Below are positions 42,923 through 50,983 of a DNA stretch of 64,000 nucleotides, in pieces. The stretch is taken from positions 83,813 through 147,812 of the forward strand of contig NZ_JARBTK010000005.1 of the NCBI RefSeq assembly GCF_029240215.1, given 5' to 3'. Made by a program: the position numbers and the translations under genes. This stretch comes from Chryseobacterium sp. (GTDB lineage: Bacteria; Bacteroidota; Bacteroidia; Flavobacteriales; Weeksellaceae). How positions within the stretch are numbered: position 1 is the first letter of the stretch; each line of letters opens with the position of its first letter. The notes beneath the pieces are model-generated. The model did not search any database. It saw nothing but the letters and a program-made list of their open reading frames with translations, and was not told the origin of the DNA.

Positions 42923-42930
42923 CAAATCTA
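42923..42930 (-). promoter_or_regulatory. -7 promoter element of the split transketolase operon
   Basis: TAGATTTG on the minus strand lies 21 bases before the ATG at 42901. A TTG 26 bases upstream lies in the T-run of the preceding gene's terminator, slightly further than usual. Confidence 0.55.
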
Positions 42931-42955
42931 CAATTTTTTACTGGCTTACGGAAAT

Positions 42956-42985
42956 GCAAAAATCCGGATTTCAAACCCGGATTTT
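42956..42985 (-). terminator. Terminator of the symporter gene
   Basis: A stem of AAATCCGG/CCGGATTT with a short ATTTCAAAC loop and a T5 run on the minus strand, about 50 bases after the gene end. Confidence 0.75.
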
Positions 42986-43033
42986 ATTTATAAAATTATT
43001 TTCGTTGATTCTTGGGTTATTGTAAAGCCAAAC

Positions 43034-44608
43034 TTAAACCAACTTCAAATAATTCTTATTCTTCACCAGCCACAACCCGATAAACGTCAGCAAACCATTT
43101 AAAATAATCAGTTCCACACCAATTCTGTAATCGGTGTAAGTTGTTACAAGATAGTTAATTAAATAAGTAAGAACCGGAGCCAAAAGTGTTACTGCAAGAA
43201 TTGAATATTTCTTTGAAATTTTAAATTTGGTGAAAATTCCGAAGGCAAAAAGCCCTAAAAGCGGTCCATAAGTATAACCCGCAATTTCCATGATCAGATA
43301 AACGATCGATTTGTCATTCATCGCTTTAAAGACCATAATCAAAATAAAGAAAACCACAGTAAATGTCAAATGGATCTTCATTCGAAGATGTTTTTTCTGT
43401 TTTTCTGTTCTGGTTTTATCTTCATTTAAATTTAATAAATCAACACAGTACGAGCTGGTAACGGCTGTCAATGCTCCATCTGCGGATGGGAATAATGCCG
43501 AAATCAACCCGATGATAAAAATAACGGAAATCGTCATTGGAAAATATCCGTTAAGCGATAAAGCAGGGAACAAATCGTCTCCCATGATGTTTTTCACATT
43601 TCCTGCAGCATCTTTAAATCCGAAAATGTTTGAAACGACTTCTTTCCCGTCGACAATATTTGTGATTTGTGAATATCCGGCACCGTTCTGCAAAGCAAAA
43701 AGATAAAGTAAGCCTCCTAAAAACAGGAATGCAAGATTGACGAAAAGTAAAGTTCCTGCGAAAGTCAGCATGTTTTTCTTAGAATTCTGGAGATTGTCTA
43801 CAGAGATATTTTTCTGCATCATTTCCTGATCCAGACCAGTCATTGCAATGGTAATGAAAATTCCGCCTAAGATGGTTTTCAGGAAAAATGTTTTGGAATT
43901 GGGATCAAAATTAATAAAATGAGTGTAGTTTTTTTCGCCTAAAATAGTATAAGCTTCGCCAAAAGACAGATTTAAATTTGATAAAATATAAACAATACAC
44001 GCAATCAAACTAATGATCATAAACGAAGTCTGCAAAGTATCGGTAATTACAATTGTTTTTACACCGCCTTCAAAAGTATAGAGAAGTACCATCAGCAAAA
44101 GTACCATCGCAGTCAGCCAAAACGGAACGCCTAAACCTTCCAATAGAAATATTTGTAATACATTGACAACAAGATACAATCTCGCAGTTGCGCCGATCGC
44201 TCTCGAAACGATAAAAAATACTGAACCAATTTTATGTGCTTCTACGTTAAATCTTTTTCCTAAATAAGTATAAATAGAGGTCAGATTCATCTTATAATAG
44301 AGTGGAAGCAGGATTGCCGCAACAATAAAATATCCGATGAAAAACCCGATTACCATCATGTAATATTCAAATCCGCCATAAATATATTCGCTTCCGGTCA
44401 TTTTCCCGACAGTTCCGGGAACGGAAATGAAAGTAACTCCGCTTAAGCTGGTTCCGATCATACCGAAAGCAACAAGCCACCATTTACTTTTTTTGTTACC
44501 GATGAAAAACGATTGGTTGTCAGAATTCCGGCTCGTAAAATATGAGATCACCAAAAGACCGACGAAGTAAACAAAAACAAACAGCAAAAGGACAGTTCCT
44601 GTATTCAT
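43034..44608 (-). CDS. Sodium:solute symporter (SSS family)
   Basis: A 524-residue secondary transporter with about 13 hydrophobic helices, in the SSS/SLC5 family. Features include the first helix VLLLFVFVYFVGLLVISYFTS (ends quoted), GMIGTSLSGVTFISVPG (the unwound TM1 sodium/substrate region), SRAIGATARLYL, TFEGGVKTIVITDTLQ, the long signature region ISALFPSADGALTAVTSSYCVDL, and LFAFGIFTKFK. The substrate (sugar, amino acid, sialic acid or other) cannot be told. It is transcribed alone, upstream of the transketolase genes but separated by a terminator. Confidence 0.9.
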   Translation of the reverse strand: MNTGTVLLLFVFVYFVGLLVISYFTSRNSDNQSFFIGNKKSKWWLVAFGMIGTSLSGVTFISVPGTVGKMTGSEYIYGGFEYYMMVIGFFIGYFIVAAILLPLYYKMNLTSIYTYLGKRFNVEAHKIGSVFFIVSRAIGATARLYLVVNVLQIFLLEGLGVPFWLTAMVLLLMVLLYTFEGGVKTIVITDTLQTSFMIISLIACIVYILSNLNLSFGEAYTILGEKNYTHFINFDPNSKTFFLKTILGGIFITIAMTGLDQEMMQKNISVDNLQNSKKNMLTFAGTLLFVNLAFLFLGGLLYLFALQNGAGYSQITNIVDGKEVVSNIFGFKDAAGNVKNIMGDDLFPALSLNGYFPMTISVIFIIGLISALFPSADGALTAVTSSYCVDLLNLNEDKTRTEKQKKHLRMKIHLTFTVVFFILIMVFKAMNDKSIVYLIMEIAGYTYGPLLGLFAFGIFTKFKISKKYSILAVTLLAPVLTYLINYLVTTYTDYRIGVELIILNGLLTFIGLWLVKNKNYLKLV

Positions 44609-44823
44609 TCTGAAATTTTAAATTTCAGCAAATATAGTTTTTTTTGGAAAGAGGGAAGAAAGAAGTTGGGGATTGAGGAATTACCTTTGATTTTCAAATC
44701 TATTTATCAGATTTAAATCTATATTATTTTTTATTCTAACTGATCTTGCAACTTCAAATCAACAATAAATCAGCTCAAGCTATGAGATAAATAATTTTAA
44801 TAAATTATATTCTATATTGTACG

Positions 44824-44863
44824 AAAAAAAAACCTCTCAGCATTTGAAAGCCGAAAGGTTTTT
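44824..44863 (-). terminator. Terminator of the OsmC/ferredoxin/FMN reductase operon
   Basis: On the minus strand CCTTTCGGC pairs with GCTGAGAGG (two G-T pairs) around TTTCAAAT, with A5 before and T9 after, 25 bases beyond the acetyltransferase gene. Confidence 0.75.
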
Positions 44864-44888
44864 ATGTCAAAATTTTATTTTAATTTAA

Positions 44889-45170
44889 TTAAAGAACATC
44901 CTGCAAATCCTCATTTTTTTGAAATGTCGCCTTAGCAAACGGACAAAGCGGGATGATTTTCTTACTGTTTTCTCTGGCAAATTCTACAGCTTTGACCAGC
45001 ATTTCTTTTCCAACGCCTTTTCCGTTATATTCTTCTTCTACCTCAGTGTGGTCGATGATGAATCTTTCTTCACCTGCCCAAGTATAGGTCATTAATCCTG
45101 CTTTTTTTCCGTCTATTAAAGCTTCAAAGCTTCCGTGTTTTTCGTCGTTGTTTTGTTTTACTTCTATCAT
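44889..45170 (-). CDS. Small GNAT-like N-acetyltransferase (YjdJ family), last gene of redox operon
   Basis: A 93-residue member of the compact GNAT subfamily typified by E. coli YjdJ. It has GKKAGLMTYTW, FIIDHTEVEEEYNGKGVGKEMLVKAVEFARENSKKIIPLCPFAKATF (ends quoted); the GKGVGK stretch is the acetyl-CoA pyrophosphate loop and PLCPFAKATF is the family's C-terminal signature with a conserved Cys. The substrate is unknown. It follows OsmC after one base, so translation is coupled. A second family member, 48057-48374, lies nearby between the two pirin genes. Confidence 0.85.
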   Translation of the reverse strand: MIEVKQNNDEKHGSFEALIDGKKAGLMTYTWAGEERFIIDHTEVEEEYNGKGVGKEMLVKAVEFARENSKKIIPLCPFAKATFQKNEDLQDVL

Positions 45171-45171
45171 A

Positions 45172-45570
45172 TTATGAAAATTTGGTTTGAATTTCTATTT
45201 GGTTGGTTAAAATTTTGTGTACCGGACAGGCATCTGCAATTGCGTGAAGTCTTTTCAGTTGATCTTCATTTAAACCCTGCCCTTCAAAACTAATATTTCT
45301 TTTAAAAACTGCCAATTTTGTGAGTGGGAAATTTTCAAGTTCTACCTCTACGTCAATTCTTTCTACGTCCCATTCTTTTCTTTCAATATACATTCGCAGC
45401 GTTGCAGCAGTACAGCTTGCCAGAGAAGTTGCCAGGATTTCAAAAGGATTAAATCCTTCATTTTTTCCGCCTTTATCAATGGGTTCGTCGGTGATCAGCT
45501 TATTGTCACCTGCAACGACTTCTGTATAATATTTTGTTTTACCTAAACTCGCTTTTACAGTTACAGCCAT
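45172..45570 (-). CDS. OsmC family peroxide-stress protein
   Basis: A 132-residue OsmC/Ohr-fold protein; characterised members reduce organic hydroperoxides with two cysteines. The cysteines are in LATSLASCTAATLRMYIERK (about residue 53) and IADACPVHKIL (about residue 116), the usual positions. The FEGQGLNEDQLKRLH segment also fits the family. The gene overlaps the preceding ferredoxin-like gene by one base and is followed by the YjdJ-type acetyltransferase after one base: a tightly packed operon. Whether it acts on hydroperoxides or other substrates is inferred. Confidence 0.9.
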   Translation of the reverse strand: MAVTVKASLGKTKYYTEVVAGDNKLITDEPIDKGGKNEGFNPFEILATSLASCTAATLRMYIERKEWDVERIDVEVELENFPLTKLAVFKRNISFEGQGLNEDQLKRLHAIADACPVHKILTNQIEIQTKFS

Positions 45571-45788
45571 TATTTTTCAGTTTTTAATTCGTAAGTTAAT
45601 GCACCGGAAGGGCATTGGTTGATCTGATTTTTTAGTTCATCAGAAGTTGCGTTTTCTGCCTTGATCCAAGGTCGTGCCTTCGGATCATAAACATTTGGAA
45701 GCATTTTTACACAAATTCCGGCGTGAATACACTTTTGAGGCTGCCATATTACATTAATGTTGCCATTAGAATATTTATGTGTTTCCAT
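45570..45788 (-). CDS. Divergent 4Fe-4S mono-cluster (Fer4_19) protein
   Basis: A 72-residue ferredoxin-like protein with few cysteines. The sequence IWQPQKCIHAGICVKMLPNVYDP and, near the C-terminus, NQCPSGALTYEL match the Fer4_19 family, where three cysteines (about 20, 26 and 59) bind an iron-sulfur cluster. It probably passes electrons to or from a partner enzyme; its neighbours, an FMN reductase 5 bases upstream and OsmC downstream, suggest a redox role. The pairing of Fer4_19, OsmC and YjdJ genes is often seen in Bacteroidota as far as I recall. Confidence 0.85.
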   Translation of the reverse strand: METHKYSNGNINVIWQPQKCIHAGICVKMLPNVYDPKARPWIKAENATSDELKNQINQCPSGALTYELKTEK

Positions 45789-45793
45789 AATCT

Positions 45794-46327
45794 TTAAGAT
45801 TTAGTCTGATTTTTAAAACTTTCAATTTTTTTATTTAATTCTTTCAGCATTTCCGGATTGATCACACCGCTTTCCAAATCGAAGTTTTCGTAAAATTTAG
45901 ATAAGGAAAAAGTTTCTTTTACATCAGCCGCAAATTGCGGGAAGAACGTTTTCGCAGTATTCATTACGTTTCCGCCACCGTAACCACCAGGAGAAGTGCT
46001 CATTAAAAGCATCGGTTTGTTCTGGAAAACTTTTACATTGATTCTTGAAGCCCAGTCGAAAATATTTTTAAAAGCTGCACTGTACGATCTGTTGTGTTCG
46101 GCGAGAGAGCAGATAATCACATCACATTCTTCAATTTGCTTCAAAAAATGATGTGCTTCGTCGGGAAAACCTTTTTTTTCCAGATCAACTGAGAAAACAG
46201 GCATTGAAAAATCATTAAGGTCAATAAAATTGATTTCGTTTTCCTGAAAACTTTTCAGAACAAATTTTACTAATTCTCTGTTGATGGATGTGGAGGATGT
46301 ACTTCCGGCAAATGCTAATATTTTCAT
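45794..46327 (-). CDS. NADPH-dependent FMN reductase family protein
   Basis: A 177-residue flavodoxin-like NAD(P)H:flavin/quinone reductase. The FMN phosphate loop is AGSTSSTSINREL at residues 6-18. VIICSLAEHNRSYSAAFKNIFDW and KPMLLMSTSPGGYGG are the usual substrate-side and flavin-ring motifs. There is no signal peptide. It heads the operon FMN reductase, Fer4_19, OsmC and YjdJ-like acetyltransferase with gaps of 5 bases or less. A quinone or azo-compound reductase role in oxidative stress is plausible but inferred. Confidence 0.9.
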   Translation of the reverse strand: MKILAFAGSTSSTSINRELVKFVLKSFQENEINFIDLNDFSMPVFSVDLEKKGFPDEAHHFLKQIEECDVIICSLAEHNRSYSAAFKNIFDWASRINVKVFQNKPMLLMSTSPGGYGGGNVMNTAKTFFPQFAADVKETFSLSKFYENFDLESGVINPEMLKELNKKIESFKNQTKS

Positions 46328-46561
46328 TGTTATTTTTTTATAAAACTAATCAAAATTTAATTTAAAATAAGGACATTACATAAAACTGTACTCAAATATA
46401 TAAAGAGTTTGGGTAGCTGATTATTATTCAATTAAGTTTAATTTAATGATACAGTCATTATTGCTCCTATTTTGTAAAGATTTGTTATTATGGAATAATT
46501 GCTTTATTGATTTATTATGCTATGCTTAGTTTTGTTGAATAATTTTATGTTAAATATATTT

Positions 46562-46595
46562 TTGTTTAAATTATTCATAAATTAAATTATATTTG
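46562..46595 (+). promoter_or_regulatory. Promoter of the small lipoprotein gene at 46620
   Basis: TTG at 46562-46564, 23 bases, then TATATTTG at 46588-46595, 24 bases before the ATG. Confidence 0.7.
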
Positions 46596-46619
46596 TAATA
46601 CAGATAAAATCAAATATTT

Positions 46620-47018
46620 ATGAAAAAAACTATCCTCATGTTGGGTGCTGTTGTGCTAATCTGCATTACAGCATGCAAAAAAGAAGAAGCCTCAAAAACT
46701 GAGAGCCCGAAAACAGAAAATTCTGTTGCGTCGGAAGAAAAAGTTTCGAACGGATCTGGTGTTACTGTTGATGGAGTACAAGTCCCAAAATTCAGTAACC
46801 CGGAAGTTCAGCAGTTTGCAAGTGAATACGCAACAATGGTTTCTGAAATGTCTGCAGCTTCAAAAGCCGGAGATGTAGCAAGAAGCCAGGAACTTACTGC
46901 AAAATCACAGGAATGGACTGCACAACACGCTTCCTGGTCGTCTAAAATGACCCCTGAAGATTCTAAACTTTGGACAGATTTTATTACGAAACTTTCTGAA
47001 GCTCAAAGAGAGAATTAA
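46620..47018 (+). CDS. Small lipoprotein of unknown function
   Basis: A 132-residue lipoprotein: signal MKKTILMLGAVVLICITAC (Cys19), followed by KKEEASKTESPKTEN, a polar linker. The folded part (about 55-132) looks helical (NPEVQQFASEYATMVSEMSAASKAGDVARSQELTAKSQEW by its ends; TPEDSKLWTDFITKLSEAQ). I do not recognise a family with a known role. It has a well-formed promoter and terminator and stands alone, convergent with a pirin gene. Confidence 0.75.
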   Translation: MKKTILMLGAVVLICITACKKEEASKTESPKTENSVASEEKVSNGSGVTVDGVQVPKFSNPEVQQFASEYATMVSEMSAASKAGDVARSQELTAKSQEWTAQHASWSSKMTPEDSKLWTDFITKLSEAQREN

Positions 47019-47042
47019 TCTTTTAATTTTTTTTCAAAAAAG

Positions 47043-47080
47043 GTAAGCCACTTGTACAAAAAGTGGCTTTACTTTTTGTT
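47043..47080. terminator. Bidirectional terminator between lipoprotein and pirin genes
   Basis: A stem of TAAGCCACTT/AAGTGGCTTTA around GTACAAA, with A-run before and T-rich run after. Confidence 0.8.
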
Positions 47081-47980
47081 TTATTTTCGGTTTAAAATTG
47101 CTTTCGGAAGCGGAACAAATTCATTCTCATCTCCCGGAACTAATGGGAAAGCTTCGTGATTCTGGTCATTCCAGTTTACTTTTGCCTGATCAATCAGTTC
47201 TTTATCTGAATTCACAAAATTCCAGAAAATGAAACGTTCTTCATCAAAAGGTTCGCCTCCGAAAAGGTAAACAGTCGCATTTTCGCTCATTTCAAACTCA
47301 CAAAGTTGAGTATTTTTGGCGATCAGCAATTGTTTTGATCCGTAATTATTATCTTCAATATTTACGGTTCCGTCAAGAACATACATTGCAGCTTCTCCAT
47401 AAAGATCTTGTCCGATGCTTATTTTCTGAGCCGTTTTAGTTTTAATTTCAATAAAAAATAATTTGCTGTGAACCGGAACCGGAGATTTTCTTCCGAAGGC
47501 TTCACCTGCGATTAATTTATACTGAACTCCGTTTTCTTCCCAAACCGGAAGTTCATCTGCTTCGATGTGGCTAAAAGTCGGCTCGCTTTGCTCTAAATGT
47601 TTCGGAAGTCCTACCCAGATTTGAAATCCGTGAAGTCTTTTGTCGGTTTCTCTCAAATATTCCGGAGTTCTTTCCGAGTGTACAACGCCTTTTCCGGCAG
47701 TCATCCAGTTGACTGCGCCAGGTTTTATTTCAAGTGCGCTTCCGATACTGTCTCTGTGGAAAATAGAACCTTCCAATAGATAAGTTAAAGTTGAAAGTCC
47801 GATATGCGGATGTGGCGGAACGTCTAAATTTTGATAATTTTTCAGTTCTGCTGGTCCCATGTGATCGATAAATACGAAAGGTCCGACTGCTCTTTTTTCA
47901 CGGAAAGGCAAAAGTCTCCCCACCAAAAAATTTCCTATATCTGCTGATTTTTCTTCTATAATAAGTCCGATGTTTGACAT
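47081..47980 (-). CDS. Pirin family protein (first of two)
   Basis: A 299-residue bicupin of the pirin family. The metal-binding motif is in DVPPHPHIGLSTLTYLLEGSIFHRDSIGS (about residues 55-83), giving His-His-His-Glu-type ligands (H57, H59, H101, E103 by family rule). Then come KPGAVNWMTAGKGVVHSER and GFQIWVGLP. The C-terminal cupin ends with GGEPFDEERFIFWNFVNSD. Some pirins act as quercetin dioxygenases and others as redox-sensitive regulators, so the role is open. It lies near a YjdJ acetyltransferase and a second pirin on the same strand. Confidence 0.92.
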   Translation of the reverse strand: MSNIGLIIEEKSADIGNFLVGRLLPFREKRAVGPFVFIDHMGPAELKNYQNLDVPPHPHIGLSTLTYLLEGSIFHRDSIGSALEIKPGAVNWMTAGKGVVHSERTPEYLRETDKRLHGFQIWVGLPKHLEQSEPTFSHIEADELPVWEENGVQYKLIAGEAFGRKSPVPVHSKLFFIEIKTKTAQKISIGQDLYGEAAMYVLDGTVNIEDNNYGSKQLLIAKNTQLCEFEMSENATVYLFGGEPFDEERFIFWNFVNSDKELIDQAKVNWNDQNHEAFPLVPGDENEFVPLPKAILNRK

Positions 47981-48056
47981 GATAGATTTGGTTTTTGTTT
48001 TTCAGATAAGCTAATGTAATCAAATATTTCCAATGCTGATGCTTGTTTGCGTAAAT

Positions 48057-48374
48057 TTAAAGTTTGTCATACCCTTCAAATCTCTCGTCAACAATACGTT
48101 TCCATTCCGGATGTTTTCTGATAAAAGCGAAAACATAAGGACAGAAAGGAAGAAGTTTTTTTCCGCTTTCTTCGATATAAATCAAAGTCTTTTCAACTAC
48201 GGCTGCAGCAGCTCCGGTTCCTGCTAATTCAGGTTCGGCTTCTGTGTGAATGAGAGCAATTTGCTGACTTGTTTCTTTACAGTCGATAAATGCAAAATGA
48301 CCATTGTATTCTATTTCGAATCTCTTTTTTTCTTCGTTTTTTACTAACGGGATGTTTTCAAATTCTGGTTTCAT
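48057..48374 (-). CDS. Small GNAT-like N-acetyltransferase (YjdJ family), between pirin genes
   Basis: A 105-residue compact GNAT protein: GHFAFIDCKETSQQIALIHTEAEPELAGTGAAAAVVEKTL by its ends, with the acetyl-CoA loop AGTGAAAAV in place of the more usual GxGxGK. The C-terminal signature is KLLPFCPYVFAFIRKHPEW, with the family Cys. It is paralogous to the gene at 44889-45170. The substrate is unknown. It sits between two pirin genes on the same strand, but gaps of 76 and 145 bases leave operon membership uncertain. Confidence 0.82.
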   Translation of the reverse strand: MKPEFENIPLVKNEEKKRFEIEYNGHFAFIDCKETSQQIALIHTEAEPELAGTGAAAAVVEKTLIYIEESGKKLLPFCPYVFAFIRKHPEWKRIVDERFEGYDKL

Positions 48375-48425
48375 GATTTTTTATATTTTATGTTTGTGAA
48401 TTAAATTTTCATACTTAAGCGTTTA

Positions 48426-48494
48426 GTTTGTCATCCTGGAAGGATCTCAATGTTGATGATAACTCTGAATTTAGATTCCTATGGAATGACAAAC
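48426..48494. repeat. Palindromic intergenic repeat element (GTTTGTCAT...ATGACAAAC)
   Basis: The left arm (48426-48447) and right arm (48473-48494) are inverted copies: both begin GTTTGTCAT and end with a near copy of ..AGGAATCT when read inward. The arms are about 22 bases with a 25-base centre. It resembles the 'GTCATTCC..GGAATCT' repeat family I recall in many bacterial genomes. Only this copy is in the window. Confidence 0.65.
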
Positions 48495-48519
48495 ATACTT
48501 CTAAATTAATGGCTATGTT

Positions 48520-49395
48520 TTAATCTTCCAGATACCCGAATTTTCCGGTATTGAAATCTTCAAAAGCCTGCATGATTTCTTCTCTGGAATTCATTACAAA
48601 TGGCCCGTGAGGAAAGATTAGTTCATTGATCGGCTCTCCGCTGATGATTAATATAATGGAATCTTCTGTTGCTTCAATAGTAAAACTTTCGCCTTCATTT
48701 TTAAATAAAACAAAATTGTTGGTTGGAACTTTTTCTTCACCATTTACAATGATGTTTCCTTCAATAACTAATGCAGCAGTATTAAAATTTGCCGGGAAAT
48801 TAAAGTTTGCTTTTCCGCCTGATTTTAATTTTGCATTCATCAGATTGACCGGACTGAATGTAAATGCAGTACCTTTATTTCCTTCAAATTCTCCGGCAAT
48901 AATTTCAATGAATCCGTTTTCACCTAAATCTGCTTTCTTCATTTCTGAATTTGAAATCGCCTGATATTTCGGTTTGCTCATTTTATCTTTTGCAGGAAGA
49001 TTTACCCAAAGCTGAACCATCTGGAAGATTCCGCCTTGTTTAGACCATTCTTTCTCGTGATATTCTTTGTGAAGCACGCCACTTGCTGCGGTCATCCATT
49101 GTACATCACCTTCACCGATGATTCCGCCACCACCTGCGCTGTCATGATGTTCCACTTTTCCCTGATAGGCGATTGTTACGGTTTCAAAACCTCTGTGCGG
49201 ATGAACACCGACACCTTTTGGGGTTTCGGAAGGATTAAAATGAAATTTAGAATTATAATCCAGCATAATGAAAGGATCCATTCTTTTCATATCGAGCTTC
49301 TGAACACTCGGAATAAAATTATGCACCCTAAAACCGTCACCTACAAAATGCGCAGGTTTTGGTGGAATTACGATTTCTACTTTTTTAGTTGTCAT
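48520..49395 (-). CDS. Pirin family protein (second of two)
   Basis: A 291-residue bicupin paralogous to the pirin at 47081-47980. The metal motif is GVGVHPHRGFETVTIAYQGKVEHHDSAGGGG, with His and Glu ligands, followed by GEGDVQWMTAASGVLHKEYH and FQMVQLWVNLPAKDKM. The C-terminal cupin ends with ISGEPINELIFPHGPFVMNSREEI. It is closer to the classic YhaK/pirin consensus than its neighbour. A role in oxidative stress or flavonoid oxidation is family knowledge only. It probably starts the minus-strand group that continues through the acetyltransferase and the second pirin. Confidence 0.93.
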   Translation of the reverse strand: MTTKKVEIVIPPKPAHFVGDGFRVHNFIPSVQKLDMKRMDPFIMLDYNSKFHFNPSETPKGVGVHPHRGFETVTIAYQGKVEHHDSAGGGGIIGEGDVQWMTAASGVLHKEYHEKEWSKQGGIFQMVQLWVNLPAKDKMSKPKYQAISNSEMKKADLGENGFIEIIAGEFEGNKGTAFTFSPVNLMNAKLKSGGKANFNFPANFNTAALVIEGNIIVNGEEKVPTNNFVLFKNEGESFTIEATEDSIILIISGEPINELIFPHGPFVMNSREEIMQAFEDFNTGKFGYLED

Positions 49396-49529
49396 AATAT
49401 GTTTGTTTTAATTTTAAACAAAATTAGAACAGTGAGACTAAAATTACATTGATGTGTGGTAAGTAGTGAATTTTTTGAGTTTGAATTGTAAAATGGGAGG
49501 GTTTGAGTGTTTTGGAGTTGGATGAATTT

Positions 49530-50936
49530 TTATTCTTCAGATGATCGCATGTTTCTGCCATCAAAGGTGTGGAGTCTTCTGAAAACTAAACTTGATAAAA
49601 TCGTTAAAATTCCTACTGTAAGAAATGTATATCGGAATGCATTGTGAGTTTCATGTCGGATAAGTTCAGGGCTATTTTCGTAAATTTTAAGAACAATTAA
49701 ACCGAATGCGATTCCGAATCCGATCGCTAACTGCTGATTCACAGAGATTAAAGAATTTCCGCTACTGGTCTGGAAATTCCGTAAATCTGCAATAGAAATC
49801 GTATTCATTGAAGTGAATTGGATCGAGTTGAAAAATCCTAAAATGGCAATGATTGGAATAAACCAAAACAAAGATGAGTGAATATCCGGAATGGCTAGAC
49901 AGCAAATTAAAATGCCGATGATGAATGTATTGACCATTAAAGTTCTTTTATAGCCGTACTTATTTAAAATTTTAAGGACTGAAGATTTTCCAAACATTGC
50001 TGTGAGGGCCATCGGAGCAATAATCCAACCAGAAGTGACTGCCGATTGACCGTATGCAATCTGAATCATCAGAGGAAGCAAGAGTGGAACCGAACTGATT
50101 CCTAGCCTTGTTGCAAGATTGCCTACAATTCCCACCCTAAAAGTACGAACCTGAAATAAATTTAATGGGAAAATAGGATTTTCACCTTTTTTTGCATGTC
50201 GGTAATAATAATACAGGAACAAAAATCCCAAAATAAAAACTAATAAAACCGGCGTGATATTCTGCATATCTCCGAATAGTTCAAGTGAAATTGAAAGCAG
50301 GAGAGAGGCTGCCGCAAAAATCATAAAACCTTTAAGGTCAAAGTCGGTTTCCCGTGAATTGTAATTGGGCATATATTTTAAACCTAAAATAATTCCTAAT
50401 AATCCAATCGGAATGTTAATCAGGAAAATCCAGTGCCATGAAAGATAATCAACCATATAACCTCCGACCAAAGGACCTAAAACCGGTCCGATCAAAGCTG
50501 GAATGATGGCGAAATTCATTGCTTTCAGCAATTCGTTTCTTTCAAATGTTTTGATTAAAGCCAATTTTCCAACAGGTGTCATCAGACTTCCGCCAACTCC
50601 TTGAATTACTCTTGAGATTACCAAATGGGTAAGATTTTGAGAAAGTGCACAAAATACCGAGCCTAAACTAAAAAGTACAAGAGCAAAAATAAAAACTCTT
50701 CTGGTTCCAAAACGGTCTGCCAAAAATCCGCTTGCGGGCATGAAGACAGCCAATGTCAAAACATAGCTGATAATTGCATTCTGCATATTCAGCGGAGATT
50801 CCTTTAAATCTCTTGCAATAGAAGGTAGTGAAGTATTCAGGATGGTGGAATCGAGCATCTGCATAAAGATTGCAGTCGCCAGAATCAGTGGAAGAACTTT
50901 TTTTACGGTTTGTCTTGTAGAGATTTTTGTAGGCAT
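49530..50936 (-). CDS. MFS drug-resistance transporter, DHA2 family (14 helices)
   Basis: A 468-residue drug:proton antiporter of the EmrB/QacA type. Motifs include MLDSTILNTSLPSIARDL (TM1 motif D1), GFLADRFGTRRVFIFALVLFSLGS (motif A loop), SRVIQGVGGSLMTPVGKLAL (motif B) and GPVLGPLVGGYMVDYLSWHWIFLINIPIG (motif C, antiporter). A periplasmic partner of the EmrA type is absent here. A terminator hairpin ends 14 bases before its start codon, so its own promoter must be very close, or it depends on read-through. Confidence 0.92.
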   Translation of the reverse strand: MPTKISTRQTVKKVLPLILATAIFMQMLDSTILNTSLPSIARDLKESPLNMQNAIISYVLTLAVFMPASGFLADRFGTRRVFIFALVLFSLGSVFCALSQNLTHLVISRVIQGVGGSLMTPVGKLALIKTFERNELLKAMNFAIIPALIGPVLGPLVGGYMVDYLSWHWIFLINIPIGLLGIILGLKYMPNYNSRETDFDLKGFMIFAAASLLLSISLELFGDMQNITPVLLVFILGFLFLYYYYRHAKKGENPIFPLNLFQVRTFRVGIVGNLATRLGISSVPLLLPLMIQIAYGQSAVTSGWIIAPMALTAMFGKSSVLKILNKYGYKRTLMVNTFIIGILICCLAIPDIHSSLFWFIPIIAILGFFNSIQFTSMNTISIADLRNFQTSSGNSLISVNQQLAIGFGIAFGLIVLKIYENSPELIRHETHNAFRYTFLTVGILTILSSLVFRRLHTFDGRNMRSSEE

Positions 50937-50949
50937 TGTATAAAAATAA

Positions 50950-50978
50950 AAAAGTCCTGTGACATTTCACAGGACTTT
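50950..50978 (-). terminator. Terminator of the secreted protein gene, abutting the MFS start
   Basis: A perfect 12-base stem AAAGTCCTGTGA/TCACAGGACTTT with loop CATT and a T6 run on the minus strand. The MFS start codon is only 14 bases further on; TATTTTTA follows the hairpin within its T-run. Confidence 0.85.
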
Positions 50979-50983
50979 CTTAT

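Noticed and set aside
43311..43706. 131-codon plus-strand ORF inside the symporter gene
   Set aside because: Antisense to a well-conserved SSS transporter; no family signature or promoter.
49036..49452. 138-codon plus-strand ORF inside the second pirin gene
   Set aside because: Antisense to a clear pirin; it carries no recognisable domain.
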